The notes beneath the pieces were generated by a model. That model was not told the DNA's origin. It searched no databases and saw only the letters and a list, made by a program, of their open reading frames with translations. DNA of 64,000 bases from Naganishia liquefaciens (Eukaryota > Basidiomycota > Tremellomycetes > Filobasidiales > Filobasidiaceae): positions 372,001-436,000 of the forward strand of contig BLZA01000018.1 of assembly GCA_013423385.1 (NCBI GenBank). Direction: 5' to 3'. Of the stretch, positions 17,007 to 28,185 are shown one piece after another. The position numbers were made by a program, and so were the translations under genes. The first letter of the stretch is position 1, and the number at the start of each line of letters is the position of its first letter.

Positions 17007-17706
17007 GATGCAGGTTCAATTGTTGTATGCTTCATTACAACGATTAGTCTTACAAGACTTCACCCTTGAGGCCTGCTATTATATTTGCCGCTGCTACTGG
17101 TCAAAGTTACGCGATGTTCGTTGTGTAGGTTAGTCTCAAACTCGGAAGTCAGCGTTGGAGGAACACGTCGAGTTAGTGTTGAGCCTGACTCAGGCTAGGC
17201 CCACGCGCCTGACTCATCGCGTTCAAAATTCAAAGGTCAACACCAGCTTTGCTGGCTACTCACTCAGCTGGGACATCGACAGCTGTTGATACATTTTGCA
17301 TCATGATCATGCACAAGCAAGTTCTATCTTGACTACAATCGGAGGTTGATTCATGTGGATTCTCTAAGAGTGTAATTACAGCAGCGTCGGGTCTGAACTA
17401 ATGGCCGTTGAAGCCCGAGGTCGTGAGCATGTGACAGTTGAAGCTCTATGCGTTAAAACCCGTATACAAAAGGAGGTGGTCGAAGATGCGATGGTGAGTG
17501 TTGTTGATGGTCTATTGATGTAGCCGTCGCCGTCCTGTGGGGACTGGGCGCGCGCGAACGCAATGATGCAACGTATCAGATTTGTCGAAGAAGCGTTGAG
17601 ATCTTTTCGTTTTCGAGGCCGCCGTTGAAGCAGCCCGTTTTTGTTATCAATCCTTCAAAAGTCCGTTATACCGAAACCGAGAACGCAAACGCCGTTGCGA
17701 ATGCGT
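17007..17706. other. Intergenic region between BTB gene 1 and SAHH
   Basis: About 700 bases holding the upstream region of BTB gene 1 and the 3' flank of the SAHH gene. Apart from two TGACTCA sites I see no coding sequence or repeat. Confidence 0.5.
17186..17216. promoter_or_regulatory. Pair of TGACTCA (Gcn4/AP-1-type) sites
   Basis: TGACTCA occurs at 17186-17192 and again at 17210-17216, 24 bases apart. The first lies inside a near-perfect inverted repeat (AGCCTGACTCAGGCT). Both are intergenic, about 180-210 bases upstream of the BTB gene 1 start. The motif is the known core of fungal bZIP factors; use here is inferred. Confidence 0.4.
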
Positions 17707-19347
17707 TTAGTATCGGTAGTGGTTGGCCTTGTAAGGACCGGCGGCGGGAAGACCCAGGTAGTCGGCCTGAACGGGGGTCAACTCGGTCAACTTGATACCC
17801 AAGGGGATCAAGTGGGCTCGGGCGACTTCCTCGTCCAACTCCTTGGACAAGAAGTGAACACCGATGGGGTAAGCCTCGGGCTTGGTCCAGAGCTCGATCT
17901 GGGCCAAGACCTGGTTGGCGAACGAACATGACATGACGAACGAGGGGTGACCAGTAGCACAACCCAAGTTGACCAATCGACCCTCAGCCAAAAGGATGAT
18001 GTGCTTGCCGTTCTTCATGGTGTATCGGTCAACCTGGGGCTTGATGTTGGAGACCGACTGGGCGTTGGCCTTCAACCACGCAACGTCGATTTCGATATCG
18101 AAGTGACCGATGTTGCAGACGATAGCGTCAGACTTCATGGCATCGAAGTGCTTGCCGACAATGATGTCTCGACAACCGGTGGTGGTGACGAAGATGTTGC
18201 CCTCCTTGACAGCCTCGTCCATGGTGGTCACTTCGTAACCAGCCATGGCAGCCTGCAAGGCGTTGATGGGGTCGATTTCGGTGACAATGACTCGCGAACC
18301 GTACGATCGCAAGGACTCGGCACAACCCTTTCCGACGTCACCGAAACCGGCGACAACGGCAACCTTACCGGCCAACATGACGTCGGTAGCTCGCTTGATA
18401 CCGTCGACGAGGGACTCCCGGCATCCGTAGTAGTTGTCGAACTTGGACTTGGTGACCGAGTCGTTGACGTTGATGGCGGGGATCTTGAGTCGGCCCTCTC
18501 GGAAAGCCTTGTACAAGTGATGAACACCGGTGGTGGTCTCCTCAGAGACACCTTGGATTCCGGGCAACAACTCGGGGAACTTCTCGTGAACCATGTTGGT
18601 CAAGTCACCTCCATCGTCGAGGATCATGTTGAGGGCCTGGCCTTCAGGGAAAGCCTTGAGGGTCTGCTCAATGCACCAGAGGTACTCCTCCTCGGTCTCG
18701 CCCTTCCAGGCGTAGACAGGAACACCGGTGGCGGCGATGGCGGCAGCAGCGTGGTCCTGAGTGGAGAAGATGTTGCAGGAGGACCAGGTGACCTGGGCAC
18801 CGAGAGCAGTCAAGGTCTCGATGAGGATGGCGCTGCGGAGGTGTCAGGACGCGCCGCAACTCTTCGAACGGTTGTGCACTCACGTCTGAACGGTCATGTG
18901 GAGACAACCAGCGATTCGAGCGCCCTTCAACGGCTGGGAAGGTCCGTACTGAAGAACGACATCAAGTGATAAATATCCCGCGCAGAAACTCAACTTGTCG
19001 CTCGAGACCTACCTTCTCTCGGATGTACATCAATCCGCTGAAGGAAAAGGAAACATGCATAGTAAATACGTGTTCAAAGCGATACAAATGCGGCCAGGAA
19101 GGAACAAAGCCTCCCGAAAGCCAGAAGCATCCGACTCACGGCATTTCACTGCGAAAAGATGGATGTCGGAGGCATTTCTTACGACCAAGTCAATTCCAAT
19201 ACGTACACCTCAGCGATCTCGAGCTCCTTCCTGCCGAAGGCGGCCAAGGAGATGTCTGCGACCTTGTAGCTAGCCTGGAGTGACATAGAGCAAGGCAAGG
19301 TCAGAAACGCGATTTTCAAACAAGACGCGACAGACAGGACGTACCAT
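17707..19347 (-). CDS. SAH1: S-adenosylhomocysteine hydrolase
   Basis: Splits S-adenosylhomocysteine into adenosine and homocysteine and so relieves product inhibition of methyltransferases; a cytosolic NAD-dependent enzyme. I read six coding exons: 19345-19347, 19207-19274, 19140-19148, 19013-19037, 18884-18948 and 17707-18832. They sum to 1296 nt, giving 431 residues, the normal family length. Seen motifs: [67 protein letters not shown], the NAD loop [20 protein letters not shown] and the C-terminal PYKANHYRY. Exon 1 is only the ATG and exon 3 is only nine bases. Third-position bias toward C/G suggests strong expression. A long antisense frame opposite is a by-product of this bias. Confidence 0.97.
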
Positions 19348-20397
19348 TTTAATTTTTTTTGTTTTGAGATGAAAGAAACACAAAGGGGATGTGGGGATGA
19401 GGTCGGAGAAGTGTGTGGAGTATCGATACGACGTATAAGTATCGACACAGAGGACGAGCAACGTGTGACACGTCGAGGGGGGACGAGCATTCGCGACTGG
19501 GCCCATCGGGAGGCTGAAAAACGAATTTGCATCCGATCGAGCCACTTTCTCTCGGTCGCGATCCTCGGGACCCCTTTAGCGTGTGTGATCCGCGGTTTCG
19601 GGATTTCCGATGCCGGGTGGACGGACGGGTTCTTGCCGCGTTAGGGAGAAGGGTGATGAGGGAAATTAGGCGAGGGGCGAGGCTGCATGTTGGTGGACAA
19701 CGGTATTCCTCAAACATCGCGTCGCGGACAGGCAGTAATCTGTCCTTTCGACTCGTTCGCACCTCGCCGTTGGGGTCGCGATGAAACATTACTCGCTATC
19801 GCTGAAACCGAACAGGAGATTTTTGCAAAACAAGTTTCCGTGGGCAGTGTCTGAACAGTCCTTGAACAACCACGGTGGATGATCCAGAATGGCATAGGTG
19901 ACGCTCGCCATGTTAGTCTTACGAAAACCCCCATGCGCATATATTGCGCCATTCCTGCTTCTGTTCATGTAGTTTAAGGTGGTCCCGGGTTACCGGGCTG
20001 TAGCAGCGCAGACACCCTGAAAGACATGATGCTGCCGGCATCTCGCAGTTCCGATCATGCGCCTGATGCCCTGCGACAAAGGCGAACGGAGAACGAGGCG
20101 TCGAAGCATGAGACTGAAAAAGTGGCGACGTTATCGCAAACATTCAAGGACGATGTTGAGACCAAAAAGTCGGATCCCTCTGGGGCATGGGAAAGAGATC
20201 TTCGCGGGCTCGGCTATTAGCACATGAGAAGAGTTGTGGTGACGAGAGATCTCAGTGCTCATGCGCAAGACTCGCAGTCCCGCTCGATACCGTCCAAAAA
20301 GTCATGCAGAACCAACACGAATACAACAAACGGGATTTTACTTGATGAACCTGCGACCAACACATCAGCCTGAATCATCCTGGAGACCTGACACCAC
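19348..20397. other. SAHH promoter and CWC15 3' flank
   Basis: About 1 kb. The part next to 19347 is the likely SAHH promoter and 5' leader, with a T-rich run at 19350-19360 on the plus strand (A-rich on the gene strand) just before the ATG. Small open frames here overlap each other and have no recognisable composition. Confidence 0.4.
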
Positions 20398-21278
20398 TCA
20401 CTTGGACATGAACTTGCGATGAAACTCGCTCCTCAAGATATCATTGACAAACTCCTTCTTGGGCTTGTCATCCTGTCCGACCGCCTGGTTCTTGAAGATC
20501 AAATCATCATCCCACCGCCTCTTGACCGCAAAGCCCGTCGCAGCCGTCGACGTCGACCTCGCTGATGGCGAATCCGGCGTCTGCCCCAGGGCGGCCTGCA
20601 GATTCAGGAGCGGATTCCCGAGCGCAATCTCGGCGGTGCGGTCCTGCGAGGCGGAATCGGCCTGTTCGGCGGCAAGTCGGGCGGCCTCTTCGGCGCGTTC
20701 TTGCTTGATCTTGGCGAGTTCAGCCATGAGTGCGGCAGTGTCATCTTCATCGTCCGAGTCGTCATCCGAGTCCGAGCCGGAATCTGATTCAGAGTCGTCG
20801 CTCGTTCTGCGGGAGGATGAGCGATGCAAGGAACAAGCAGCGAAACCGCACTCACGCCTTTCCCTTGCCCTTGTCTACCGGCGCTTCCTCATCACTATCA
20901 TCCGCATCCAATGCCGCCGCCTCCTCCAACAACTTTCTCCTCTTGGCCACCTGCTCATCTTCCCCCTCGGTAATCCTCAACGTGCCCGCATCCTCCCCTC
21001 CCAACGGCGGCAACCCTTTCGCCTTGCGCTTCTTGTCCGCCGCTTCACGTTCCGCACGAGCAAGCTCGGCTTTCAAATCCCTTGCGCCGACTTCAGAGGT
21101 AGTGCCTTGACCTGGGGTACGAAACTTGAGCTTTGTACGGGCGGAAAAGTCTTGTTGGAAAAAGGAGCGAGACCCGGCTTTGGATTCTCGGCCAACGGCT
21201 GGCGCCCAGCTGCGCAGGGTCAGCAGACTCCGAGGGAGCGGAAGAAGCGACTTACGTAGGTCTGTGAGCGTTGGACAT
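20398..21278 (-). CDS. CWC15: CWC15/Cwf15 spliceosome factor
   Basis: A component of the Prp19-associated (NTC-related) part of the active spliceosome. The start at 21278 reads [16 protein letters not shown] across a first intron, the usual Cwc15 opening. A second intron (donor GTGAGT) lies after the KGKGKA run. The middle is a highly acidic and Ser-rich low-complexity region plus an [20 protein letters not shown] helix. The end carries the family signature [14 protein letters not shown]...[20 protein letters not shown]. Both ends match the family. Confidence 0.93.
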
Positions 21279-21493
21279 CTTGGTTGGATTAGGAATCTCT
21301 TGATATCAACCGACATCGAAGGACGCCCGCCGACTTGAGGCGGGGATCGCCATGAGACGAGACGGAGATGTGCGACGATGTCCGCCAAACGCGTCGTGCA
21401 GCGGCTCATTGTAATGTCTCACGTAAAGCAAGACGTCAACCAGGCGTTCGGCGGTTGAAGCATCGATCAAACGCGTATTCAGCACTCGGCACC

Positions 21494-23054
21494 ATGTCTT
21501 CCTCCATCCGCGACGCTCGAGCAGAGCAACGACGCCAACGTGCGCGTGAACAAGACGAAGAGTCCTCAGCGTCTGAAGCCGGCAACACGCAACGAGCCCA
21601 GAAACGACGCAAGGGCAAGCAGAGGGCACGCGATGAAGATGAGGAGGATGACAGCGACGTTGATGTGCGCGCGACGACGCAGAGGATGGAGTCGACGCAG
21701 ACGCAGAGTATGACGCAGACATTGACGGCGAACAGTATTGGATCAGCGGTATGTTGTGTTTGGATTCGCGCTGTCCGACATCGCGCCGACTCCTTTCCAG
21801 GCGTTCAAGAAAAAGGTGCATGACTTTGTCAAGCTGGCGCTTTATCACGAGTACAGAAAACAGCCTCTCAGAAAAGATGACATTAACAAAAAAGGCAAGT
21901 CCGCACACACTCCTCTTCTACACGCTCTGACCTCCGTACAGTGCTCGGCGGCGCCAACGCCAAGGTCTTCAGTGCACTCTACGACGAAGCCCAAGCCATC
22001 CTCCGTGACAAATTCGGCATGGAACTCGTCGCCATGCGTGCGCGTCCTGATACGGCTAGTGGAGCGGTAGAAGTTGATGCCGAGGAAGCAGAAGCGACGC
22101 AAGGCGGCAAGAAGAAGGGCAAGAAGAGTAAGGTACCGCCTCGGCCTCGCGTTGACACTTTTGCTAACTCGTCGCAGGCACACCGGCAACCAAGGGATTC
22201 ATTCTACGCTCCGTCCTCTCTGCGGACCTCATTTCACTCATGAACGAGCCCAGCCCGATCACCATCGAGGGCTCGGCTGCGCATCAAGACCCGGCAGCAC
22301 CGACGGGCGGGGAAGGCGACGGCACGGTCGACTGCGGGGCGTTGATTGATTGGCAAAAGGGTGATGGGGGTTCGACGGGTGGCATTGCGTTGGTCGGCTT
22401 GATGTGGGTCGTGTTGGGGACGATATTGGTGCATGATCGGGTATTGGCCGAGGGTGAGTGGAACGCGTTGAGAAAGAAAGGATGTTAACGCAACGTAGAT
22501 CGACTCAAGACCATCTTTCAGGATAGGCTCAACATTGACGACAACACTCTCCTGCCGTACTTGTCCCGCGACGCCGTCAAGCGACAAATCACTTTTGACG
22601 ATTTCTTGAAAAGCTTGCAGAAGCAGCATTACCTCGAAAAGGTATGCTCTGATCTTGTATGCTGGACACGGGCTGACCCTGCGCAGGTCAAGTTGACTAC
22701 CGTCAATCAAGGCGAAGAACACCACGAGTTGCGATGGGGCCCGCGTGCAGATGCCGAGTTTGGCGAAAAGGCCGTCGCGGAATTCATGACCGACATGTAG
22801 GTACCATACATCTGTCCCGCACCGCCGCTAACAATCCTATTTCTCTCCTCAGCATGGCGACCCGCCCACCGGTCGAGCCGGAGTCCGACGATGAAGATGA
22901 CGTGCCGCGACAGGGCCGAGGCAGGGGCCGTCGTAACGGACAGCAGCAGAATCCGTCTAAGGAGCGTCAGACGCCCGAGCAGAGACGAGCAAAGATGATG
23001 GATGATATCAAGCAGGCTGCGGGAAGCGAGTTGTTGCTTTCGACCATGATATAG
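21494..23054 (+). CDS. NSE3: NSE3, MAGE-domain subunit of the SMC5/6 complex
   Basis: A MAGE-homology protein which in known fungi pairs with the Nse1 RING protein and Nse4 in the SMC5/6 complex to bind DNA during repair. A charged N-terminal tail (SIRDARAEQRRQRAREQDEE) leads to the first winged helix (FKKKVHDFVKLALYHEYRKQ, then AKVFSALYDEAQAILRDKFG). The second winged helix contains GFILRSVLSADLISLMNEP, IALVGLMWVVLGTILVHD and the late motif ELRWGPRADAEF. A low-complexity basic tail ends at 23054. Introns lie after NSIGSA, KKDDINKK, KKKGKKS, HDRVLAE, HYLEK and TDI. The start at 21494 is 216 bases from the CWC15 start, so the pair shares a short divergent promoter. Confidence 0.88.
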
Positions 23055-23607
23055 AGTTCAAGCTGAGAAGCGCGTTGTATTAGGAGAGTGGTCGTCAATG
23101 TCATCGATTACGGTTAGCTTCATGTTCATCGACTATCTAGCGGACGCTCGGTGTGCCCGATCGCGGAAGATGTAGGGCATCGCGGCGACTATCAACTCCC
23201 TGGTCAACTCCCTATCGGCTTCCCTATCGAAGCAAGATTCCCAAAGAAGGGATCGCTGACGACATCCTCTTCATTGCTGCATCCGGCAATCTTATCGCTT
23301 GGAATCACGACATCCGCATACCTTGAACAGTCAGATCGACGAGATCGGGCGAAATTCCGCGATCGCGCATGGCGTCACATGAAGGGTAAATGACCCTAAA
23401 TGCAGGAAACGGTTTATCGTTTTGACGTCATGGTACTCCATGCACGTCGATGTACCCCTCTGACGATGCGGTTGCGTCCGGCCGCAGTGACCTCGTAAGG
23501 GGTATATAGGAAGAATCGCGTGACATCTGAAATACGCCCCCAGAGATCCTGCATCAACACACGCTACAATCCACAAACTTCACCTATAAAACACCACATC
23601 TACCATA
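23055..23607. other. Intergenic region upstream of the 82-residue gene
   Basis: About 550 bases. Its last 110 bases form a TATA-containing promoter and leader for the gene at 23608. The rest holds no supportable gene. Confidence 0.4.
23503..23508 (+). promoter_or_regulatory. TATA box of the 82-residue gene
   Basis: TATATA sits about 100 bases upstream of the ATG at 23608, with a pyrimidine/A-rich leader between them. Few other genes in the window show a clear TATA box. Confidence 0.55.
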
Positions 23608-23911
23608 ATGTCCGACTCCAAGGAAATTCCAGTCGTCGCCGACAAGGAGCTCGCCTCCGGCATTGACGCTCAGGCCGCTGACCAAGCCGCCGCCGAGTCC
23701 GAGCAGACCGGAAAGATCCCTCAGAGTAAGCTTCTTCCAGTCTCCCTTCAATCATACACTACTGACTGACCGTCGCGCAGGCGAAGTCGAGGACTTGAAG
23801 GACTCCATTGGTGGTGGTGAGACTCTCGACAACGAGGCTGGTGTTACCACCCGAGGCGCCGATCAGGATGCATACGCTCAGGAGAAGAAGGTCGACCAGC
23901 TGGACTTGTAA
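23608..23911 (+). CDS. Small acidic protein of 82 residues, unknown function
   Basis: Two exons, 23608-23725 and 23781-23911, joined by a 55-nt GT-AG intron, give exactly 82 residues. The sequence is acidic and without Cys or Trp: MSDSKEIPVVADKELASG at the start and SEVEDLKDSIGGGETLDNEA later. I do not recognise the family. C-rich third positions (GTC, GCC, GAC, TCC), a TATA box and an A-rich leader suggest an abundant, perhaps stress- or stationary-phase-induced, hydrophilic protein. Gly/Asp/Glu richness recalls hydrophilin or LEA-like proteins, but this is only composition. Confidence 0.75.
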
Positions 23912-24529
23912 GGGGTCGCGATGGAAGGAAAGGATGGTTAAGGGATAGTGGGGGCAAGCTGGACACCGTTGTATAAACCAAGCAAGTCACTCAACGACAA
24001 TTCGATATAATCTGCACGTCGCACTGCTGCTTAGCACAGACTGTTGTCTTCGCGACAACAGCGGCAGGTGAATGCTCCTCCAAGGAAGGGGCAAGAGGCA
24101 GCCGGTCTGTCGAACGCTTCAGTTGCCCTTGGGTTGTCCCATCAAACTAATTCCCCACCGCTGAATAGGATTCTGTCGAAGCCGACCGCTTTCGGTTCGA
24201 GTGGTTTCATCAAGTGATTTTCGAAAACATCCTCAGATCAACGATGAAGGAGGAAGCGTCATCACATCCTCCCAGGTCGCGCGGCTCCGAGCGGGATGTC
24301 AACACGCGTGGCCGGACCTCGGCCTCGGGCGTGTCCGACTCTGCTGCGCATCTTGTCTTTCGCAGCCTGTCCAGCTTTTATGCCTGCCATTCCGTAGTCA
24401 GTATCACCTCACCAGCTACCTCACCGAGTCAATCCCGAGGACAATTGATGACGAGCAGCTTGACAAACGAAGACCATGTGCTAGCAATCGGTCCGCACCG
24501 GGATCCGCGCCCTGCTGCTTTTTGGTAGA

Positions 24530-24573
24530 AGCCTAGTGAGACAGCAAGCAAAGCCTAGTGAGACAGCAAGCAA
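24530..24573. repeat. Tandem duplication, 22 bp x 2
   Basis: The unit AGCCTAGTGAGACAGCAAGC followed by AA occurs twice head to tail without mismatch, at 24530-24551 and 24552-24573. Confidence 0.95.
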
Positions 24574-24740
24574 ATGACTTGACCGGTGTTCTTCTCGCAG
24601 CAAGGCTTTCATTGATTGCTAAACCATCTCTTCTCTGCGCAGTCTTGACAACATGAGCATCCTTTCAGGACGGGGCCGGGACCGGGAGGCCGCGCGATAA
24701 GGTCTTCCAAGCCAAACACGTGAAAAATGATTCTCGTGGG

Positions 24741-24749
24741 TATATATAT
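24741..24749 (+). promoter_or_regulatory. TATA box of the 132-residue gene
   Basis: TATATATAT lies about 120 bases before the ATG at 24868, followed by a C/T/A-rich leader typical of strongly expressed fungal genes. Confidence 0.55.
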
Positions 24750-24867
24750 CAGGCCATCAGTCTCTTGCGAACGCTCAATTTGCTTAACCATCTGCCCATC
24801 TAATCATCTGCTTATTGCTGCCATTTCGCCGTCCACCATCAATCGTCCATCACACCGAACAGTCGCA

Positions 24868-25388
24868 ATGATTCTCCCCACTGATCAGTCCGCTACCGCT
24901 GCCAACAGCGCACCTCCCGCATACACTTCCGCCGAGGCTCCTGCACCTCGATATTCCCCCAAGAAGGATTACGGTAAAGCTTTCGCTGAACTCCAAGGCC
25001 GATTTGGTTGTTAGTACTTGAGCTGAAAATGTGATCGATGGTGTCTGATTGGGTCTCTTTGCTCTACAGACGACGGTGTCGCACCGATTCTTATTAGCAG
25101 TGACCAGAAGCCCAAGGCGCCCAAGATGTCCAAGAATCGAAGCGATTCCAACTCGTCGACCGAATCCGATAACAAGTCCTTTGTCAAGAACTTGAAACGA
25201 TTCGTTTCCCGATCGCCGACCCCTCCCAAACAATCCCCGGCTTCTGCGTATGTCATTCGGCTAGTGTTCGCGCGGCGCAAAATAGCTGACCCTATGATTC
25301 CATAACCAGGAAATCGTCTTCCTGTGCTAAACCCAGCCAAGACGTCAAAGTCGAAGCCCATATGGAGAAGCAAACCGCTGGCGTTTAA
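24868..25388 (+). CDS. Small Ser/Pro/Lys-rich protein of 132 residues, unknown
   Basis: Three exons (24868-25009, 25070-25247, 25310-25388) sum to 399 nt, so 132 residues. The N-terminus is MILPTDQSATAANSAPPAYT. The centre is basic with SP/TP sites (KNLKRFVSRSPTPPKQSP). The end is VKVEAHMEKQTAGV. PPAYT resembles PY-type motifs (PPxY would need PPAY, which is present), the kind bound by WW domains of Rsp5-family ubiquitin ligases. I do not recognise the family. It shares TATA-type promoter layout with the 82-residue gene 1 kb upstream. Confidence 0.7.
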
Positions 25389-26289
25389 ACAACTTCATCT
25401 CTTCTGCTCGATCTTACCAACCGAATATCCCACATCGACTTCACCTCGATCTCGGCCCTCTCCACCTAGATTCATCAAACTCCCTCTCTTCCGCCTTTCA
25501 ACTTTATCAAACTCATTGTCGGTTCTTCCGCTCCAACTTCATCAAGTTTCGGGAGCCGCTGCAATGAAGTGATACTGGCCTGAATGCTAAGAGTTGGGGG
25601 AGACGAGTCGCGGAGCGGTTTGAAAATATGTGCGTATCCGTGTGCGGGGGTGTTCACGGGTCACAGCAGCCGATCACTCTCCTTACAATTTAGATTGATT
25701 CTGTTACTTTTTATGGTTCAACGAAAAAGTCAGAAATACTAACGCGATGGCCAGTCAATCGTCGCGTACGTGCATCGAAAGTCGCTTGTTCTACTCTTCA
25801 ACGTCGCTGACAGTATGCTTTCAATACAGGACGATCGACTGTAGAGCTTCTTTACCCTCAGCTTTCCGCCAATGTTGTCAAGCTATCGGCAAATGTTGTC
25901 AAGCTATCGGCATCAGTCCCTTCGGAGTCACAAGAAGTGGACTGAAAAAGCCCCGGACAATTGAGGGGAAGCCGTTGGTGAAGACGAAGCTATGTTGCGA
26001 AGGTTTCAAATTTGTTTTGTGAATAGCGCAAACGATATGCGTTCGTTGTGATTACAATCTCGGAGTATCTCATCCCGTTTACAAGCTGGTTTGCGTTGTC
26101 CCATTTGCACATCGTTGCCTTCCTGCGCTGCGTAGGCTGACCGCTGTTGTGCCCCTCCTCGCGATTGGCGCTTGCAGAAGATTTACCCTTGACAGACCCC
26201 TCCCAGCCAAAAATCCACAAAACCTCTTGTTACCCCCCTTCGCGCCTTTGGTCCAGTAACCTGGCATTCTTCAGGCGTCCTTGGTGCCA
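25389..26289. other. Intergenic region with a 21-bp tandem duplication
   Basis: About 900 bases between convergent gene ends. Apart from the duplication at 25871-25912 I see nothing coding or structured. Confidence 0.4.
25871..25912. repeat. Tandem duplication, 21 bp x 2
   Basis: AATGTTGTCAAGCTATCGGC plus A is repeated perfectly twice in tandem. Confidence 0.95.
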
Positions 26290-27267
26290 TTACACGAAAG
26301 CTTCCCAATGCGGCGCCATCGGCGTTTTGGCGCGCTTCCTTCTCGGTTCCGGATGGGAAATCTGCCGCGAGGAAGTTGGCCTTTCCCACCTGTTGCAGCC
26401 CATTGCCGCAGCTTCGTCTTGCGGCTGATCAGGATCACGATTGGTTTTCGCGTATTCAATCAAGTCTTGAACCGGGATCGGGCCTGCTGACCTGGCTCGC
26501 GATCTCGAACGAGTCTCGATGTGCATGGGCGGCGGCGCGACAGATCGCCCGCGCCTTCTGGGTGTTTTTGGCGTCGAAGCGATGGGATCCTGAGCAGCTG
26601 GTTCCGGGACGATGGGGCGAACGTCAGGAGGATAGATCGACGATCTCCTGCGACGTCGAAGCGGAGTCCGCGGAAACGTGTTTGAGGCGGGCTCGAGTCG
26701 ACACGCGTCGGTATCGGTGGGACTGGAGGCGATTGGCGAAGCAGGAAATGACATGGGTCGATCTGTCAGAATCTCGAAATCTGACGATATATTTTAGTAA
26801 GGGGTGTGAGAGATCAGATTCATCACCATTCATGGCCTTTGCAACCCACGTTCTCGAGTCTTCCTGCCACTATCGTCAACCAAAGGTGTCAAAGGTGAGC
26901 TGTAATCTGCTCTTGCAATACTGATATCATCCCCAACCGACAGGTCCTGCATCATCGGGGTGTCCGCCTGTACAGCTTTCGCGTTCTCAGAAGTGAGCTG
27001 CGAAGGGACTGTCATGACCAAAGTCGACGACGTCTCGGTCGACAACAGGGAGTCCTCCGGCGATCTGCGTGACATGGGCACTACCTTGGATCCATTGGGC
27101 TTGAGAGCAGGTAGATTGAACATTCTCTGCAAAGCTGGAGATCTTGCTAGCTGAGGCGGTAGAACTCCAGGCGGGAATGTGGGCGCGCTATGTGCAGTTG
27201 CGGGAAACCTTGTTGGTTGGCGCTGGTGAGTGTCATCTCCCGACCGAGGACACGAATTTTGAGACAT
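26290..27267 (-). CDS. Disordered Pro/Arg/Ser-rich protein, unknown
   Basis: Read as two exons. Exon 1 begins MSQNSCPRSGDDTHQRQPTR and runs through proline-rich text (SAPTFPPGVLPPQLARSPAL) to [17 protein letters not shown]. An intron with donor GTGGGT and acceptor TCTGACAG joins it to HRPMSFPASPIASSP, then TPLRRRRRSSIYPPDVRP, TPKTPRRRGRSVAPPP and the end KRAKTPMAPHWEAFV. Many SP/TP sites and basic runs suggest a nuclear, cell-cycle-phosphorylated or cytoskeletal protein. No known domain is visible. The start could lie upstream in frame at 27342, but that extension looks less protein-like. Confidence 0.5.
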
Positions 27268-28185
27268 GTGGACTTTGCAGGAAATGTAAAGGTTGGCTCT
27301 GCTCAGTCGGCTTGCATATGATCCTGTGGAGTAAACCCACAAGGGATGTCTGTCACTTTATCACGTTTGAAGCAATCGCGTCATCGTCGAACAATAGGAT
27401 GTTTTAGCCTGCAGGTTGGAAGTACATCTCGCCTTGTTATGAGTCGTCATCGCCGTGAATCATGAGACTATACGCTCAGTCCTCGATGCGCACAAAGCGC
27501 CAGGTCCTATTGTTCGAAGTGTAGAAAGGAGCCATCATTCCGGAGTAAAACATTCGCCTCTGCCTGCCGTATGGGCACAAAGGCTCAACACCATAGATAA
27601 CTGAAGCTGAATCCGAGTGATAGATTCCGGCTTTCTCGATGGTGATCTGTCATCCAATATCCTCCAGCTCGGCAGACAGCGTGCGTCATTTCAGTTTGTT
27701 GAAGTATGACCGCAACAGAGCCTCCTGGTCGATATTCCATTTCCGTGCTTGGGCATATCTTGGGCAACTTCGAGTGTCAATTGTATAGACTATGATAGCT
27801 GGACAGTCCACCCGAGGGAGCTGCTGACGACCGTGAGAGCATGAAAGTGTTCTTCGACCATGTTGGATTGCTGGCAAACTTCTGTGATGATTGACACGTC
27901 GTAGTCCCGGAAGCAAAATTCAATTCTGAAACGCGGAAAGGAGACTGTCCCTTTTGCGCTTTTCCGTCAACTCCTTCTTTGTCTTGATGGACCCCTTCGC
28001 TTGTTCTGTGAGATTCTAGACTGCCCCTGGAAGACTTCCGAGAATACACGCGTTGGGTGAAGTCGAAAAAAAAAGCTGGCGAGGGCAGTCAACAACTTGT
28101 ACGCGTCCACACAGATATCTCTTTGCATTATCGAATACCACCTTCTCAGCGCTCATCTTCTGTCACTCCCCATTTGAATTCATCC
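27268..28185. other. Divergent intergenic region
   Basis: About 900 bases between divergent starts. Several short minus-strand frames (27585-28049) overlap in different phases and lack convincing composition. No repeat or promoter motif stands out. Confidence 0.35.

Larger units (their letters stand above)
23912..24867. other. Intergenic region between the two small genes
   Basis: About 950 bases. It contains a tandem 22-bp duplication (24530-24573) and the TATA box of the next gene. Two overlapping open frames near 24201-24536 look like chance frames. Confidence 0.4.

Noticed and set aside
17947-18969. A 340-codon open frame antisense to SAHH
   Set aside because: It lies exactly opposite the conserved exon, is rich in Gly/Val/Asp/Leu from mirrored C/G-ending codons, and crosses an intron. 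It is a by-product of strong codon bias.
20444-21259. A 271-codon plus-strand frame opposite CWC15
   Set aside because: Ser- and Arg-rich shadow of the acidic and Ala/Glu-rich coding strand; no independent motif.
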